Shown: positions 37,801 to 48,039, counted from the first letter of the stretch. The stretch is 64,000 bases of DNA from Rhodeus uyekii (GCA_037043235.1 JAWRVZ010000043.1:1091001-1155000); one strand, 5' to 3'. Notes: a model not told the origin generated them from the letters alone. Numbers and translations: made by a program.

Positions 37801-40800
37801 AAAATAAATACGTTTAGCGCAGATAATAATAATTTGATTGCTTGCTGAGCTTTACGCAGAATACTGTTGCTTTCTCTCAAACACAGAGAGAAAGAATACG
37901 AAAGATAACGATACGAGAACAATAACTCGCACTGTGTGAGAAGATTTGTTTTGTTCAGCAAACTGCACAGGTAAAGAAAAGTGAATTGAGCTCGCTCTCA
38001 TGTCTTGCACTCGAACGAGCAATTTCACACAAAATCGTTAAAATGCCCATCTTGGCGATTATCCTTGTATCAAAGTCGGTTATGTGTTAAGTGAACGTAA
38101 ACAGTCGAGAGAAATAATCTGTGCATTATGTCTTAAAGTGACAGCAGCCTAACATTCCTGCTGCTGCTGTCAGTTTTTAATGTTAATCACACACACTTAC
38201 TGCAAAAAAAGCTCTTGACTGAATAACTTTTAAAACTTTATCAAGGATTCACCGACATTTTATTTATACAGTGAAAACTAAGTGTTATTTTACATTTGAT
38301 TACTTGATTCAATTTCTGTACATAATCTACCTAGGTAATATGTATACAACTACTGTTAGATTTACCTGAAAAACCTGAAAAGCATGGTTTGCTTTTTATT
38401 TGCATCTTTATTGTGTTGTTTATTTGTACTATTGGTTGTAGTTTGATTATTTGTTCTTATTTTTTTACAGACCGTTTACCTGCCTTTAAGAGTGTTTGAA
38501 ATGTATATTTCATATTTATATTATATTGATGTAGAATTGTTTTGATTTGCTTTGTTCTTGCATTCCATGTAAACAGTCTGGCGAGTAAAATAAAATACTT
38601 TTACTAGCCAATGGCAAATTTTGGCTTTTCAACTATGCCTACTCAGATCCACCTTAGCCCATCACAGTATCAGTTGTAATTGTGTGTATCTATTTAATTA
38701 TGTGTAATATATTTATGCCACCTCTTAGCAGCATTAAACAGTCTGTATAAGGACATTGAAATGACACTCTAAAAGCACTTTTATGCCACTTTGACAATGG
38801 TAAAAAGAACAATTCCAATTTAGATCATTACAAAAAGAAAATATCATCAAGTCAATGCATGCTATTTACTTCTTTATCTACTTTGAGTGATTTGGCCATT
38901 AAGTCCTAATTTTAGGAGCCAATGGTTCCCTGGTCATTTTTTAGTCTGGAGCCCATTATGCTTGATCAACTATTGTAATTGGGTTATAGAAAAATGGGAT
39001 CCAGACAGCTGAGACAACCAATACAAGCTGTCAGGGATTTTACGGAACATAAATGCATTTTCATCGTAAAAATCAACATAACATATCAGTCTTAGACTGC
39101 AAGCATTAAGATAATTGGCCTTCATAAAGCCTTCAGCCACTAACTCCATCCCCATCAACGGCCTTTTGTAATCAACACAGATTGCACAGTAATTCAGTAA
39201 GTCTATCATAAAAACACATCACCCATGCCATATATCTCTTACAGGTGCACTGTTTGACAAACATCTCAACACACATTAAACTACAAAGAGCTGACAGCAT
39301 TCACCACTGACATATCAGTGGTGAGTAACAAATAAAGGCAGGCAGCCAGTAGAGAGCTGAACTTGCTAGACCTTATTCATTTAGCATCCACAGGAGAAGA
39401 GCAAACTGAACCTTTTGCTGACTAGGCACTTCCCAGGGTCCCATCAATCTGCAAAGGCTTCAAACTCCCCCTGAAGTGGACCTTTGTGATCAAACCAACT
39501 CAGTGACGTAACTGTTACTATTCTTACTGGGGTGATCCTTACCTCCAGGGAGCCTGACGTCTGCTGCAAACGTGAGCTATTGTAAAATGCTATTGCTTCT
39601 AAAAATAACAATGGAGCAGCAAGGCTCATGAAGAGCGAAAAAATGCTCAGAACTCAAAGTAGTGTTTCTTATTTCCTAATTGAGTGGTAGATAAAGGCTC
39701 GAGAACCCACTTCTGCTCAATACCAAATTTGGTTGAAATGCTAAAAGTTAATGAAAAACTTGCAAGCCCTCTTAAAATGCAACTACATTTACTCGTACAA
39801 TAAAAAAATAAAAATGATAGGCCCTTTATATAAACATTGAGCGTTTTATCACTACCAGACACTCCCAGAAATGAGCCAGTTTGCTCTAAGACAGCACTTA
39901 ATTACAGTATTCAAACGTAACATCTAAATGAATATGTTTTCTATATTTTAGTATTTTGTATATGAATACTTATGTACAGTGTATATTTTTCTGTGCACTG
40001 TATATCATATTCTGCACCTATTTAGCATTTTTATAAATAAAATTTTTTCATTACAAATTATTTTAGCAGCAAACTAATTAGAGTGAAAAAAGAATGGAAA
40101 AATTGACATTAAATTATATCTGAAAATCCTAAATACGAAATTTTCAAAGCAGTTTTAGACGTTTGTAATCTGTTTTCTGTTGGTTTTCTGGTTTTCTGTT
40201 GAAACTGGGCTCGTTATTTTTTTTTTTTTTTTGCTGTTGCAACATTGCATTTACCCCTCCCACGAGGATCTATAAAGGTTACACCAACAAACGCATTAAT
40301 GCTTTATATATATACATATGACAGAACTACATGATAATAACTACAAACATTTTCATTCAGGGCCAAGCGAATGGTGAACACAACAGTGTGCTTTAGTCCT
40401 TGAAGCACCAGGATCATGTTTCCTGGTAGTTAAAGGCCAGTGACATATCATAATGCAGATGTTTTGCATATGGCATGTTTGTTTAGTGCATCTGAACGTT
40501 AAGAGGGGGTGAACTTCGTCTGATTCAGTACACTCAGATACACATCAGATTATTTTCTCAATCCACCAGGAAACAATCCATCCCCCTGCTAACAGGTTGC
40601 ACCTCAACTCGCCCGAGATGTGCGGTCAAAGTCGAACTAAAAAGGCGTTGTTCAGGCAACAAACTATTAGTTTCCTAAACAACCTGTGAGTAGGTGTTCG
40701 ACGGTGAACACAACTTCCTCGAAGCTAAATGGTTCCACCCACGTTATTTTAGCAGATAGGAAAATTGTTAACGATTTAAAAGGCTAGACTGTGCTGAACA

Positions 40801-41071
40801 TGTAACTGTAACATTAAATCCATCCGAGTAACATGTTATTTGCCTGTAGAGTAGACCGTGTGTTTTGCAATGCCTCAATAAGCACTGACACGCGCCTGCT
40901 CGTGCACCTCTAACGATGTTCAAACAAAACAAAAAACAAAAACCATCAAGGCCTAAATTAAAAAATTAAAAAACACACGATACGTGTAAACAAAGACATT
41001 CTCACCGGTCCCCTCCGCTTTAAAGTCACGTTCTTCCACAGGAGAAGGTGTAGCTGGTGAAGAAATCCCAT
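6180..41071 (-). CDS. abca2: ABC transporter A2, N-terminal eight exons (3' part beyond left edge)
   Basis: Full-length ABCA lipid transporter of endolysosomal membranes, known for sterol and sphingolipid handling in brain. Minus-strand coding exons, in transcription order: 41071-41006, 18041-17948, 13196-13085, 12410-12247, 11572-11451, 11029-10919, 6717-6541 and 6401-6180. All junctions are GT/AG and the phases agree, giving 356 codons in frame. Exon 1 reads MGFLHQLHLLLWKNVTLKRR, typical of ABCA2. Exon 2 encodes the first membrane helix ([20 protein letters not shown]). Exon 3 has FYSAAPLTSAGIIPIMQSLC, and exons 4-5 have TVTQLLERISEVVEQ and FLIRNLSLPNDT, all of the large extracellular domain. 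The last exon has a block resembling the ABCA2 segment LTCxxGxxE...PExQxGxLQxYR. The ATP-binding cassettes are not in the window. The 23-kb first intron is loaded with transposons. Donor GTCAGA after exon 4 is weak but gives the only in-frame join. Identification as ABCA2 rather than ABCA1/A7 rests on many exact family-specific residues. Confidence 0.93.
7619..9360. mobile_element. GGGGCCAAGCA-ended fish repeat element with internal direct repeats
   Basis: The left end reads GGGGCCAAGCACCGAAGGTG; near the right end is the complement (TGCTTGGCCCC at 9323-9333), followed by GTCATGGCTGCTTGCAGC. Only about 11 bp of terminal complementarity is visible. No transposase is present. Two direct repeats of about 480 bp, about 720 bp apart (7983-8460 and 8700-9185), contain matching blocks such as ACGCATTAGCGTATTCTGAC at both places. 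A TTCCGC hexamer is repeated six times at 7681-7716. The type is familiar from fish genomes; the superfamily is not certain. Confidence 0.65.
7681..7716. repeat. (TTCCGC)6 hexanucleotide microsatellite
   Basis: Six perfect tandem copies of TTCCGC inside the left end of the 7619-9360 element. The copy number is likely to vary between alleles. Confidence 0.95.
9580..10070. repeat. Teleost TTCAAAAGTTTGGGG interspersed repeat
   Basis: Begins TTCAAAAGTTTGGGGTTGGT and continues with blocks seen in several other places in this window (CAGCATCA, AATATGCTGGTTTGGTGCTC, TTGAATAGAAAGTTCAAAAG, ATTTAATGCATCC). Related copies lie at about 14382-14480, 16030-16490, 18875-19140, 28110-28490, 31900-32240, 33660-33790 and 51658-52045. 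Confidence 0.7.
10077..10817. mobile_element. Tc1/mariner-Tigger-type MITE, 741 bp
   Basis: Left end CAGTAATACCTCGGTTTACG and right end its complement (CGTAAACCGAGGTACCACTG), flanked by TA at 10075-10076 and 10818-10819. No intact transposase. The interior carries a GC-rich doublet at about 10498-10560 in which GCGACCACCGCGAGCTCC is repeated with slight changes. It lies in the abca2 intron directly before the exon at 10919-11029. Confidence 0.78.
14031..14190 (-). mobile_element. tRNA-derived SINE
   Basis: The minus strand of 14117-14188 has a tRNA-like head with A box (TAGCTCAATCAGTAGAGCA) and B box (GGTCATGGGTTCAATTCC). The tail contains the common fish sequence GCAGACGCTTTTATCCAAAG. A second copy is at 56114-56289. 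The head is too diverged and unpaired to be a working tRNA gene. Confidence 0.75.
15464..15538. repeat. (TG)n microsatellite
   Basis: About 37 uninterrupted TG units followed by a short GA run. Confidence 0.95.
17057..17096. repeat. (GA)n microsatellite
   Basis: About 19 to 20 GA units within abca2 intron 2. The open frames across it are low-complexity artefacts. Confidence 0.95.
17339..17725. mobile_element. Palindromic AGGGATAGTTCACCC MITE
   Basis: Left end AAAGGGATAGTTCACCCAAA and right end its approximate complement (GAGTGAACTGTTCCCTT). The two arms also share inverted blocks (CATTCCAAACCTGTATGAA against the later ACAGGTTTGTAACAT). A shorter relative lies at 26168-26334. This is a widespread fish foldback MITE; the superfamily is not certain. 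Confidence 0.65.
18424..18743 (+). mobile_element. Solo LTR (probable)
   Basis: 320-bp segment beginning TGTCACAG and ending GTTACA (TG...CA ends). It is flanked by ACCAC on the left and ACCAT on the right, a plausible 5-bp target duplication with one change. A TATA-like ATATATAAAC lies at 18531-18540. No internal retroviral or Gypsy coding sequence is next to it. Confidence 0.55.
22290..23290 (-). pseudogene. Tc1-like transposase, truncated and frameshifted
   Basis: The minus strand encodes a paired-type helix-turn-helix N terminus at 23139-22921 (GKKGDLNNFERGMVVGARRAG, ISQSAQLLGFSRTTISRVYK), then a DDE domain in a second frame at 22907-22518 (WKNVAWSDESRFLLR, GGGVMVWGMFS), then a third frame to about 22346 (FQQDND). 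The right terminal repeat is present (TAATAATCCTTTAGGTGAGT near 23260-23285); the left end is missing, so about a quarter of the element was lost. Inactive. Confidence 0.85.
26168..26334. mobile_element. Short copy of the foldback MITE
   Basis: Ends AAAAGGATATTTCACCCAAT and TTGGTTGAACTATCCATTT are approximate complements and match the 17339-17725 element, including CTCATGTTGTTCCAAACTTG. Internally deleted. Confidence 0.6.
27020..27450. repeat. Cyprinid interspersed repeat with CATGCCAAGCCAGTAGT block
   Basis: Shares ordered blocks with 62665-63060: ATGCCAAGCCAGTAGT, GATGTCACTTT, ATAGACTGA, GCATGACGTC, TTTGAAACC. The left part reads ACACGACAACAACG and the right part GTCATGTAAATGGCCCC, hinting at imperfect terminal inverted repeats. 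Confidence 0.6.
28738..28775. repeat. (TC)n microsatellite
   Basis: CT/TC dinucleotide run with a few TTTC interruptions. Confidence 0.85.
29760..30805 (+). mobile_element. Tc1-like transposon with decayed transposase
   Basis: Terminal inverted repeats begin CACTGTGCAAAAAAATTAAG on the left and end with TTAATTTTTTGAGCAGTG on the right. The plus strand retains transposase pieces in shifting frames: a helix-turn-helix piece (GTPIRAVIRRFGVSQLSF, about 29940-30000) and the C-terminal catalytic piece (FLDHDNAFLHV...SPDLNPTENIWH, 30362-30460) ending TDALIQV. Several stops and frameshifts make it inactive. A sister copy in reverse orientation is in carnmt1 intron 1. Confidence 0.85.
31062..31116. 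repeat. (GT)n(AT)n compound microsatellite
   Basis: About 11 GT units followed by about 15 AT units. Another AT run lies at 31786-31812. Confidence 0.9.
34028..34357 (-). mobile_element. LTR-like element, reverse orientation (possible solo LTR)
   Basis: On the minus strand it begins TGTCACAGTCTTGTCTCG, closely like the start of the LTR at 18424, has a TATA-like TTAAATACC and a later AATAAA (around 34087-34097). The inner boundary is unclear and I see no matching target duplication, so the solo-LTR call is tentative. Confidence 0.4.
35090..35146 (+). other. Exon-like segment of unknown nature
   Basis: 57 bp preceded by a long pyrimidine tract ending CTCCATAG and followed by a strong donor GTAAGTAG. 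One phase is open through its whole length (19 codons, reading IRRQFCPSLPQPIVQGLKL). It lies on the strand opposite abca2 in its first intron. No partner exon was recognised, and the peptide is not familiar. It may be a chance occurrence. Confidence 0.25.
35591..37474 (+). mobile_element. Pogo/Tigger-type DNA transposon, full length
   Basis: Terminal repeats CCGTATTTTCCCGCA and TGCGGGAAAATACGG are exact complements, flanked by TA (35589-35590 and 37475-37476). Subterminal copies of a TATAGCCCGCACCC-like motif occur on both sides. At 1884 bp with a transposase it is close to an autonomous element of the Tc1/mariner-pogo superfamily. Confidence 0.9.
35939..37161 (+). pseudogene. Pogo-type DDE transposase, broken
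   Basis: The N terminus starts at ATG 35939 (MPRRKSWRKADFKLTAIAYA) and soon meets TAG. A helix-turn-helix piece (VIRGWRKEKGTLENM) continues in another frame. The longest intact block, 36156-36749, reads VSTVHWVYKFMKRNQLSVRT and has the first catalytic Asp in IINMDEVPKCFD, then VVLACAANGVKIKPMVIFKW and the second Asp in LLIFDSMVAHK. A frameshift near 36720-36730 moves the conserved VIPGGLTCKLQPLDIAVN block, with the third Asp, into another frame. The C-terminal acidic tail (DDTDEEEEDQ) is at 36949-37161. At least three breaks; inactive. Confidence 0.88.
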
Positions 41072-41475
41072 TTTCGATGAGTTGGAGAATGAAGTCGCAA
41101 ATTATAAGCTATTCATCACAGTGTTGTTGTTTTGAGACACCGATGTATGTGCATGTTGTCCTCCCCGGCGTGTGACAAAGCCAAACATCCTGAAATGAAA
41201 GGGCTGGGTTTGTGAACAAAACGCTCTTTTGGTAGCAGCAGATATAGATATTCGCATCTCATTAAGCGGTGGGCGGATACCCCTGTCAGCTTCAGCCAAA
41301 CGTCGCGGACGAACGTTTTCTATCGCTATAGTAACTGGAGCTCATTGCCCGCGCGAGTAATGTGTCAAGTGCATCAGATGTGATTTTTATGGTAATCTAG
41401 CCGCTGCCTCAGTTGGATTACTGATTCGCTCCAGAATCCTCATCATTCTGCGACGGTGGGCTATTTATAGAAACT
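41072..41475 (-). promoter_or_regulatory. abca2: Probable abca2 5' UTR and core promoter
   Basis: Directly upstream (minus strand) of the abca2 start codon. The minus strand reads TATAAATAG at 41469-41461, a good TATA-like match, which would put a start site near 41435 and give a 5' UTR of about 360 nt. The stretch 41280-41460 has more CpG than the flanks (for example the reverse of cccgcgcgag near 41350). No transcript evidence is available, and an upstream non-coding exon cannot be excluded. Confidence 0.35.
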
Positions 41476-42254
41476 CCATCGATGTGAGAACATTTTAATC
41501 TCCTCATCTTTAGCTTTACGTCTGGGACGGAGGTAAATCCCTCCTGGATGGACAGACTCGTCCGAAATTCCAGCTGTCGTGGATTGGATAAAGTCTGTGA
41601 TCTTTGATCAGTGTGTACTGTATGGTATTATAACGGGTTACTACCCTTGAAATGAGTTTTGAGAGTGAGAAAAGCGAATAGCACCCTCTGCAGCATGACA
41701 CTGGTTTCAATGGTAGCCCTACGCTGTTGGAAGTAAATTGCACGACTCACCAGTTTCTGTGGTTATCACGATTTGTAAAAAGAAAGACAAAACATGACAG
41801 CCTAATAAACATGTAGTAACAACCTTTAGACACACACGAAGGCCAGATGTTCTGGGGCAGCTCTATGGGAGACCATTAACTGTGGGATTATAATATTACC
41901 AGAGGAAATAGTTTGTAAGCGAATCGTTTTTTGTGTGTGTCTTATTTTCTTTAACGAATCCTTTGAAGGAGTCGTACTTGTTAACTTCAATGTTCTGACT
42001 CATAGACATAATATAGCACAATACTCTTGCTATTTCTGCCATATCTATTTCACGAGTTCACACTTAACAATGATTCAGGAGCACTAAAGGTATGCGTATT
42101 TGGCGTGCTGTCCGAGGAGAGGGCCCCGAGCTCGGTATTTGGCCCGAACCTGGAGCTGGAACCGAACCTTTCCCTCAGGATTCCCCCCGTATTCCTGACT
42201 TTGGTAGGAACAATCAAGTGTGGGGAGTCGGGGTGGTGGAGGGATGCCGTAAAC

Positions 42255-42745
42255 CAGGGGTGTCAAACTCAATTGGACAGGGGGCCAAAATCCAAAAACA
42301 CTTTAGGTCGCGGGCCGAACAGGATAAACATTTATTGAACACACTAAAATTAAACTTTTAAAACTTACCTTTTTTGAACATAAAAGTGAATAAAAACAGA
42401 CAGGAATATTATTCTGGATTAAATCAACATATACCTTACCTACATATATACTGTACCTTATATATTTTATACAATATAAAAATATTAACAAAAAAAAATA
42501 TATCCTGTCTAAATTATACAAGTTAGAAATAAAGTAAATGTTAAAAGTTAAAAGAACAAACATTCAAATTTATTTACTCTTATGTCATTTTATATAAAAC
42601 TTAAATTTTAAATATCCCAAAAGATTTTGCTCTCCATAAAAATATATCCTGTCAAAATTATACACAAAAATATGGACAAAACCTGGAAATCTAAATAAAA
42701 TTTTGTTTTAGGGTTTGTTCCCTCCAACACCATTGGGCCAAGCAC
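42255..42745. mobile_element. hAT-type repeat, right end missing
   Basis: Begins CAGGGGTGTCAAACTCAATT, the typical end of a widespread vertebrate hAT family, with the internal block CGCGGGCCGAACAGGATAAA. The complementary right end (GTTTGACACCCCTG) is absent; the sequence runs into the next MITE. Confidence 0.65.
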
Positions 42746-42749
42746 TGTC

Positions 42750-43197
42750 TAGTGTTGTAGTACTCAAGATCTGTCTTGGTCTTGACATTGGTCTTAAGAG
42801 CATTTTTAGAAGGCCTTGGTCTTCTCTCTGTCTCAATTGCATTTGTATTCGGTCTTGTCTTGGTCTCAACTAAGAGGACTCTGGATCAAGACCGGTCAAG
42901 ACCACAATTGCGAAGACTTTGCTAAATTGCCAGTGATTTATATGAATGCGATTTGATGTAAAACTTACTGCCAAACATGCAATCATGTCTACATTTTAGA
43001 CAAAAGATTTAGCTATTTTGCTAGACAGTAGATACAGAACTTTTTAATGAATTTGAGGAGTGCTGGTCTGGTCTTGGTCTTGACTTGGTCTCTCCCTTCC
43101 GTGGTCTTGGTCTCAACCCCACAAAGTCTTAGTTTTGTCTTGGTCTCAGCACACACTGGTCTTGGTCTCGGTTTAGCTGGTCTTGACTACAACACTG
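42750..43197. mobile_element. MITE with AGTGTTGTAGT ends and GGTCTTGGTCT repeats
   Basis: Left end TAGTGTTGTAGTACTCAAGA and right end TCTTGACTACAACACTGG are approximate complements. The interior is made of many GGTCTTG and TCTTGGTCTC units. A familiar fish hAT-like MITE. Confidence 0.65.
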
Positions 43198-45043
43198 GTA
43201 CAATCAGTCTGATGATACACTGCAAACAGAGGACTGTATGGTTGTGTTAAATATTACACTTGAGTGTAAATATTACATTTGAGGGGAAAAGCATGTTTAG
43301 TGTTGTCCTGTCATTGAGTCAAATTCACTTTGTGTGTAAGCATACTTGACAATAAATCTCACTAAATCTGACTCTGACAAGACTTGTTTAGTTGATTCTG
43401 TGTTTTTTATCAAATCGGTTGAGTGAGTGATTTGATGACTTGCCTATAGCAAAAGGACATTGAACCACGAGGCTGCATCTGAAAACTGAAAAATTCTACT
43501 TCGAAAGACGCATTCCAAGGTGGGAAGTCACCAAGACATATATTGAACAGATATCTGTTCGATTTTTGAAGGCAGCATAGCATATCTTGATCCCTTGCTC
43601 CCTTTGATATCCCACAATATTTTCTACTTATTCCCACCAACATTTTCTACTTTTGATGTCAGTTCAAGAGAGGAATTTCTTTTGTAGTTACATAGTACTT
43701 TTTTGTAGTACTTTTTTCATCAAAGCTACATTTTGCTTTAGATCATTAAACCGTTACATTGCCTCAGAAGTCTGTCCAAAACCAGTTTTGTGAGGTACCT
43801 TCCTTATCATACTGCACACATCACTAAATGTCCAGTGAGGGTTATAGAGCAGGTTGTGGTTTTTACGTTTTTCAGTTCAGCACCAGCCCACAACAGGAAA
43901 AAGAAAAAGGTGCAATCTTTTCACCCACCCACACAGTTTTTCACTATATGACAAAAATCCTTTAACCTACAAAAATAACAAATCATAAAGCCTTAGCGCT
44001 CATAAGACCCCCATACTGTGGCTGTTCTATTGCCAAATTGACATCCACTCTTTAAAATCTGAATGGAAAGTATACAGTCTATATTATAAAACATTACACT
44101 GAAAGAAAACTAATCTGTAGATTAAATGATAATGTACTGAAGGAAAATTAGCCAATGAATAGCATTTAACATTTTCTGTCAAATGCATTGAAATATGGGT
44201 AAAACACATACGACAGAAAATTAATGTTAACACAATGTATTGAGCCATATTTTGTGTATATCTTATCCTATTATAAATGATATATTTCCACAAATTAATT
44301 ATTGATTATATTCTTTGCCAAACATGGGTAGGTATATCTAAAAAAATATATTTGAATTTGGTGTTCGGATTTGTAAAAAAAAAAAAAATGCAGACGTGTG
44401 TAATACCACTGAGGCAATCAGTGGTATTTCCTGCTTTGTGCCAAAAGAGGTGTGGTTTCTATACATGTTGTGGGTGAATCTTTGCACCACAGCTGATTTC
44501 ATGTGTCCACATTTCTGCGTTGTGAATTTGGCAGGGCAGGACCGGATGCACACTTTCAGTGTATATGTCATTTGCTCACAAAGCAGTGTCACTCTGCTTT
44601 CAAACACATTGCGTACTTCAATTTAATGTTGCTCCTGGACTCTCAACCCAAGGCAAGTACATTATTTAACTGTGTCTGTTAATATGCTATAAAATACAAG
44701 AACAAAAATAAATATTTTTTTCTATGTAAATTATTGACCATTATTTTACTACATTTTAGAAACACTTTAGAAAGGTTTGATGACACTTTAGAACATTTCA
44801 GAAAAACAAATACATTATTTTATTATTAAAACAGCAGTGCATAGTATGTGATTCCAACCATTTTAATATTTGTGCAGTTTTTCTGAAAACAAACCCATGC
44901 AAAATTGTGACTGAAATCATGCGAAGCAATGATCAAATGTTTCTACGTGTCTCAGACACTACTTTCAAAAGGAATAGACTTCATTGATTTTATGCTGTCT
45001 GATATCTGTAACCACCTCACTTTGTCTTCACAGTAATTGTGCC

Positions 45044-46102
45044 ATGCGAGTATTGAAACAACATAATCTTGCCCTGTTTTGTCTGTTTGGCTTTGTACTC
45101 CTCTACAAGTCTTTGTCTTGGAGTAAAAACATGCTACTCTTGAGTCAGACTGAGACCAGTGGACCAAAACATTCAGAGCGTAACATCACCATTCTCCTGT
45201 GGCACTGGCCTTTCGGAGTTCCCTATAGACTGGAGAGAGATATCTGTATGGATGAATATGAAATCCCTAGATGCTTTCTGGTGGATAACCAATTCATGTT
45301 TGCTCAAGCCGATGTTGTAGTCTTCCACCACTATGAGCTCTGGACTGGTCACTCACAACTTCCTCTCCATCTTACACGCCCACCAACGCAGAAGTGGCTT
45401 TGGTTATCGCTGGAACCTCCCATAAACAACCAAAACCTTAGCCAGTACAACGGCTTGTTCAACTGGACGATGAGTTATCGCCGTGACGCGGACATCTTCA
45501 TGCCATATGGAAAACTTGTTTCTAAAAGGACTAATGCTACGTACATCATTCCGAAGAAAAGCGACTGCCTAGTTTGCTGGGTGGTCAGCAAACACAAAGC
45601 TAGTCAGAGTCGCTCTCTAATTTTCCAGCAGCTGAAGAAATACATTCCCTCAAATCTGATAGAAGTATACGGTCAGTGGTCCAAGCGGCCGCTCTCAAAC
45701 GAAAACCTGCTTTCCACCATATCTCGATGTTACTTCTACCTTGCCTTTGAAAACTCAATTTCTACAGACTATATCTCGGAGAAGCTGTGGCGAAACACCC
45801 TTCAGGCAGGGAGTGTGCCGGTGGTGCTCGGCCCACCCAGGAGCATTTATGAACGATCAATTCCACCCGAATCATTCATCCATGTAAATGACTTCAGTAG
45901 CATTGAGGCGCTGGCTAATTTCTTAAGTCAAGTGGCTGATGATAGAGAGCGTTATGAATCTTATTTTAGATGGCACCATTACTATGATGTTAAAATGTAC
46001 ACAGACTGGCGAGAAAGACTCTGTAAAATTTGCAAGCATTATGACCAGCTCTCGAAGCATAAAAAAGTGTACAATGACCTGTACAGCTGGGTCAACAGCT
46101 AA
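45044..46102 (+). CDS. fut7: Alpha-1,3-fucosyltransferase 7
   Basis: Golgi type II glycosyltransferase of family GT10 that adds fucose to sialylated N-acetyllactosamine (sialyl-Lewis x synthesis in the mammalian enzyme). The frame is open from 44984, but the first ATG is at 45044, right after a CTTCACAG acceptor, giving 352 residues in one coding exon. A membrane anchor lies at about residues 8-22 (NLALFCLFGFVLLY). Then come NITILLWHWPF, ADVVVFHHYEL, and FNWTMSYRRDADIFMPYGKL. The donor-binding motif FYLAFENSISTDYISEKLWR is at about residues 230-250, followed by AGSVPVVLGPPR. The C terminus has TDWRERLCKICKHY. WHWPF and the DWRER block fit FUT7 better than FUT9 or FUT4, and FUT7 is the neighbour of ABCA2 in human. 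The intact frame suggests function. A lineage-specific fish fucosyltransferase is the alternative. Confidence 0.85.
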   Translation: MRVLKQHNLALFCLFGFVLLYKSLSWSKNMLLLSQTETSGPKHSERNITILLWHWPFGVPYRLERDICMDEYEIPRCFLVDNQFMFAQADVVVFHHYELWTGHSQLPLHLTRPPTQKWLWLSLEPPINNQNLSQYNGLFNWTMSYRRDADIFMPYGKLVSKRTNATYIIPKKSDCLVCWVVSKHKASQSRSLIFQQLKKYIPSNLIEVYGQWSKRPLSNENLLSTISRCYFYLAFENSISTDYISEKLWRNTLQAGSVPVVLGPPRSIYERSIPPESFIHVNDFSSIEALANFLSQVADDRERYESYFRWHHYYDVKMYTDWRERLCKICKHYDQLSKHKKVYNDLYSWVNS

Positions 46103-46544
46103 CCATACCTCTGGCACCAATTTAGTTTTGTTTTTTGTCATTTTTTTCTGTGATAAAATAACTATTAATAGTATTAATTAAAAACTATTAATTAAAAACA
46201 TTAATAACTATTTTATACATTCAAATCAAGACTTAAAAGAAGCCTTTTCTTTTAAAAGCAAGTTTTCTTTGCCGATCACCTTATCTAGTCATTTACATGT
46301 ATATTTTTTTCACATTCATTTAGCAGACACTTTTATCCAAAGCAACTTACAACTTGAGGAATACAGAAAGAGGTAAAAGTACAAAAAGAGTGCTCACAAA
46401 ACAAAAGTTTCAGACAATGCTTGGAGTAGTAAGCCTGCAAAATGAAGAGACTAAAGGAAAGTGAACGCATGGATTTTTTAAAATTACTAATTAATTAAAT
46501 TAATTACTTTAATCTTGGAAAGTACTGTCAAATGTACTTGAAAC

Positions 46545-47240
46545 CTGTCCTGGGACCTCGATAAGTTCTAGCTTTTTCCATCATCAGGTCCTAGCTAAAG
46601 TAAAATCATTTATTTCATTAAAGGACCTGGAAAGGGTGATTCATGCTTTTATTTCTACTAGGCTTGACTACTGTAACTCCCTTTATATAGGTATTAACCA
46701 AGCATCTTTGAACCGTTTGGAAATGATACAAAATGCAGCTGCTCACTGATGTGCGTAAACGAGAGCACATCACTCCTGTGTCCAAATCCCGACATTGGCT
46801 ACCAATTAGATATAGAATTGATTTTAAAGTCCTGCTGCTAGTTTTTAAATCTTTAAATGGATTAGCTCCAACATATATTTCCGATCTTTTATTCGTTCAC
46901 AATCCTGGAAGGTCTCTTAGGTCATCCAACCAGAGTCTGTTAAATGTTCCTCGAGCAAGATTAAAATCAAGAGGAGATCGCGCCTTTGCTGTTGCTGCAC
47001 CAAAACTTTGAATGTTTTTATTAGAATCCTGTTTTTATTAGAGCGCTCAATGCTGCAGGAGTTTACAACTAATCTCAAAACGTATCTTTTTTTGTTTGGC
47101 TTTTAATTTTAACTTCTATGTGCTGTGTTTGTTTTGTGGGGCAATTCTCTGTTGTTTATAATGTTAAATGTTGACTGTTGCAGCACCTTGATCAACGATG
47201 GTTGTTTTTAATGGCGCTATATAAATACAGTTAGTACATT
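46545..47240 (+). mobile_element. Non-LTR retrotransposon 3' end (L2/Rex-like), decayed
   Basis: Plus-strand pieces match the C-terminal part of fish LINE reverse transcriptases: VIHAFISTRLDYCNSLY, then LNRLEMIQNAAA, then, after a frame change near 46740, REHITPVSKSRHWLPIRYRI, LNGLAPTYISDLL and RARLKSRGDRAFAVAAPKL. It ends GGCGCTATATAAATACAG, the usual 3' tail type of these elements. 5' truncated, as is normal for LINEs. Confidence 0.8.
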
Positions 47241-48039
47241 TTAACATGAATGTCAAGTGTTAACAAGTCAGTGTCTTGGAACACCCTTCCGATGTGATAT
47301 TTTTGTCTTCATGAAGTTCTCTTAAAGTTTCATCAATGCAGTTTCAAAGAATCAATGCATGCTTCTAAATCATACTTTTTTCAAATTAGCTCATTCAAAA
47401 AATATATACATTTATTTCGGAAGATTTCATATGAGGTGACTAAACAACGCAAACTAATTCTTTACCCACTCTGCCAATGATAAACAATTCTTATGATACT
47501 GCCACGCCCGAAAGAATGCTGCCCACAGAAAGATATAAAATGAGTCAAAAAGCAGCATGCCAGCTCACTCTTGCATGCGTAGGGTGTTGGTTGTGTATCC
47601 CACACACACTGAAAGTTTAAGGGGCAGTTGCAGCCTAAAGAATATAGTCTCAGATTAGTAACCCAAAAGTTTATTTGCTTCGCAACGCTGGCAGGAAATG
47701 ACTGAACCCATAGTTTGCAGTGTGTTCACTATTCACTTCTTGAAATCAGTGTTACATGCAAGGGAAAAATTCCAGGTATGGGTTGCCATGCCACTTTTAC
47801 TTAAAAAAACACCACAAATTACTGTGCAATCACCACAACTGTTCTATAGTCACCCGAAACCACACCAGACCGATGCTGATTTTCCAATATTATTGATGCA
47901 AGGATTTTTCGGTGCATGAAATACTAAGCTATCGTTCTTTGAAATGACTCTGTATCCACATTTGCATGGCTTACGGACTAAAGTGTTCTTACTTGTCCAC
48001 ACCTTCACAACGCATCAGATCAGTATAGTCAGTTCTCTC

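Larger units (their letters stand above)
18042..41005. other. abca2 intron 1, 23 kb, transposon-rich
   Basis: The first intron, after a 66-bp coding exon. Besides the elements listed separately it contains AT-rich sequence with no convincing exon on the abca2 strand. Stretches without any recognisable element include 19140-22290, 23300-26160, 32240-33650 and 37480-41005. The parts near 24960-25180 and 32540-32650 look non-repetitive and could hold enhancers, but this is only an impression. Confidence 0.6.
41476..45043. other. Intergenic region abca2 to fut7
   Basis: Upstream regions of two divergent genes. It contains a GC-rich block at about 42090-42250, a hAT-type repeat (42255-42745) and a GGTCTTGGTCT-type MITE (42750-43197). 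The rest is AT-rich and shows no exon. A probable splice acceptor CTTCACAG ends at 45032, just before the fut7 start codon, so an upstream non-coding exon may lie here. Confidence 0.6.

Noticed and set aside
44984..45043. N-terminal extension of fut7
   Set aside because: No ATG in this part, and it contains the probable intron end CTTCACAG, so coding starts at 45044.
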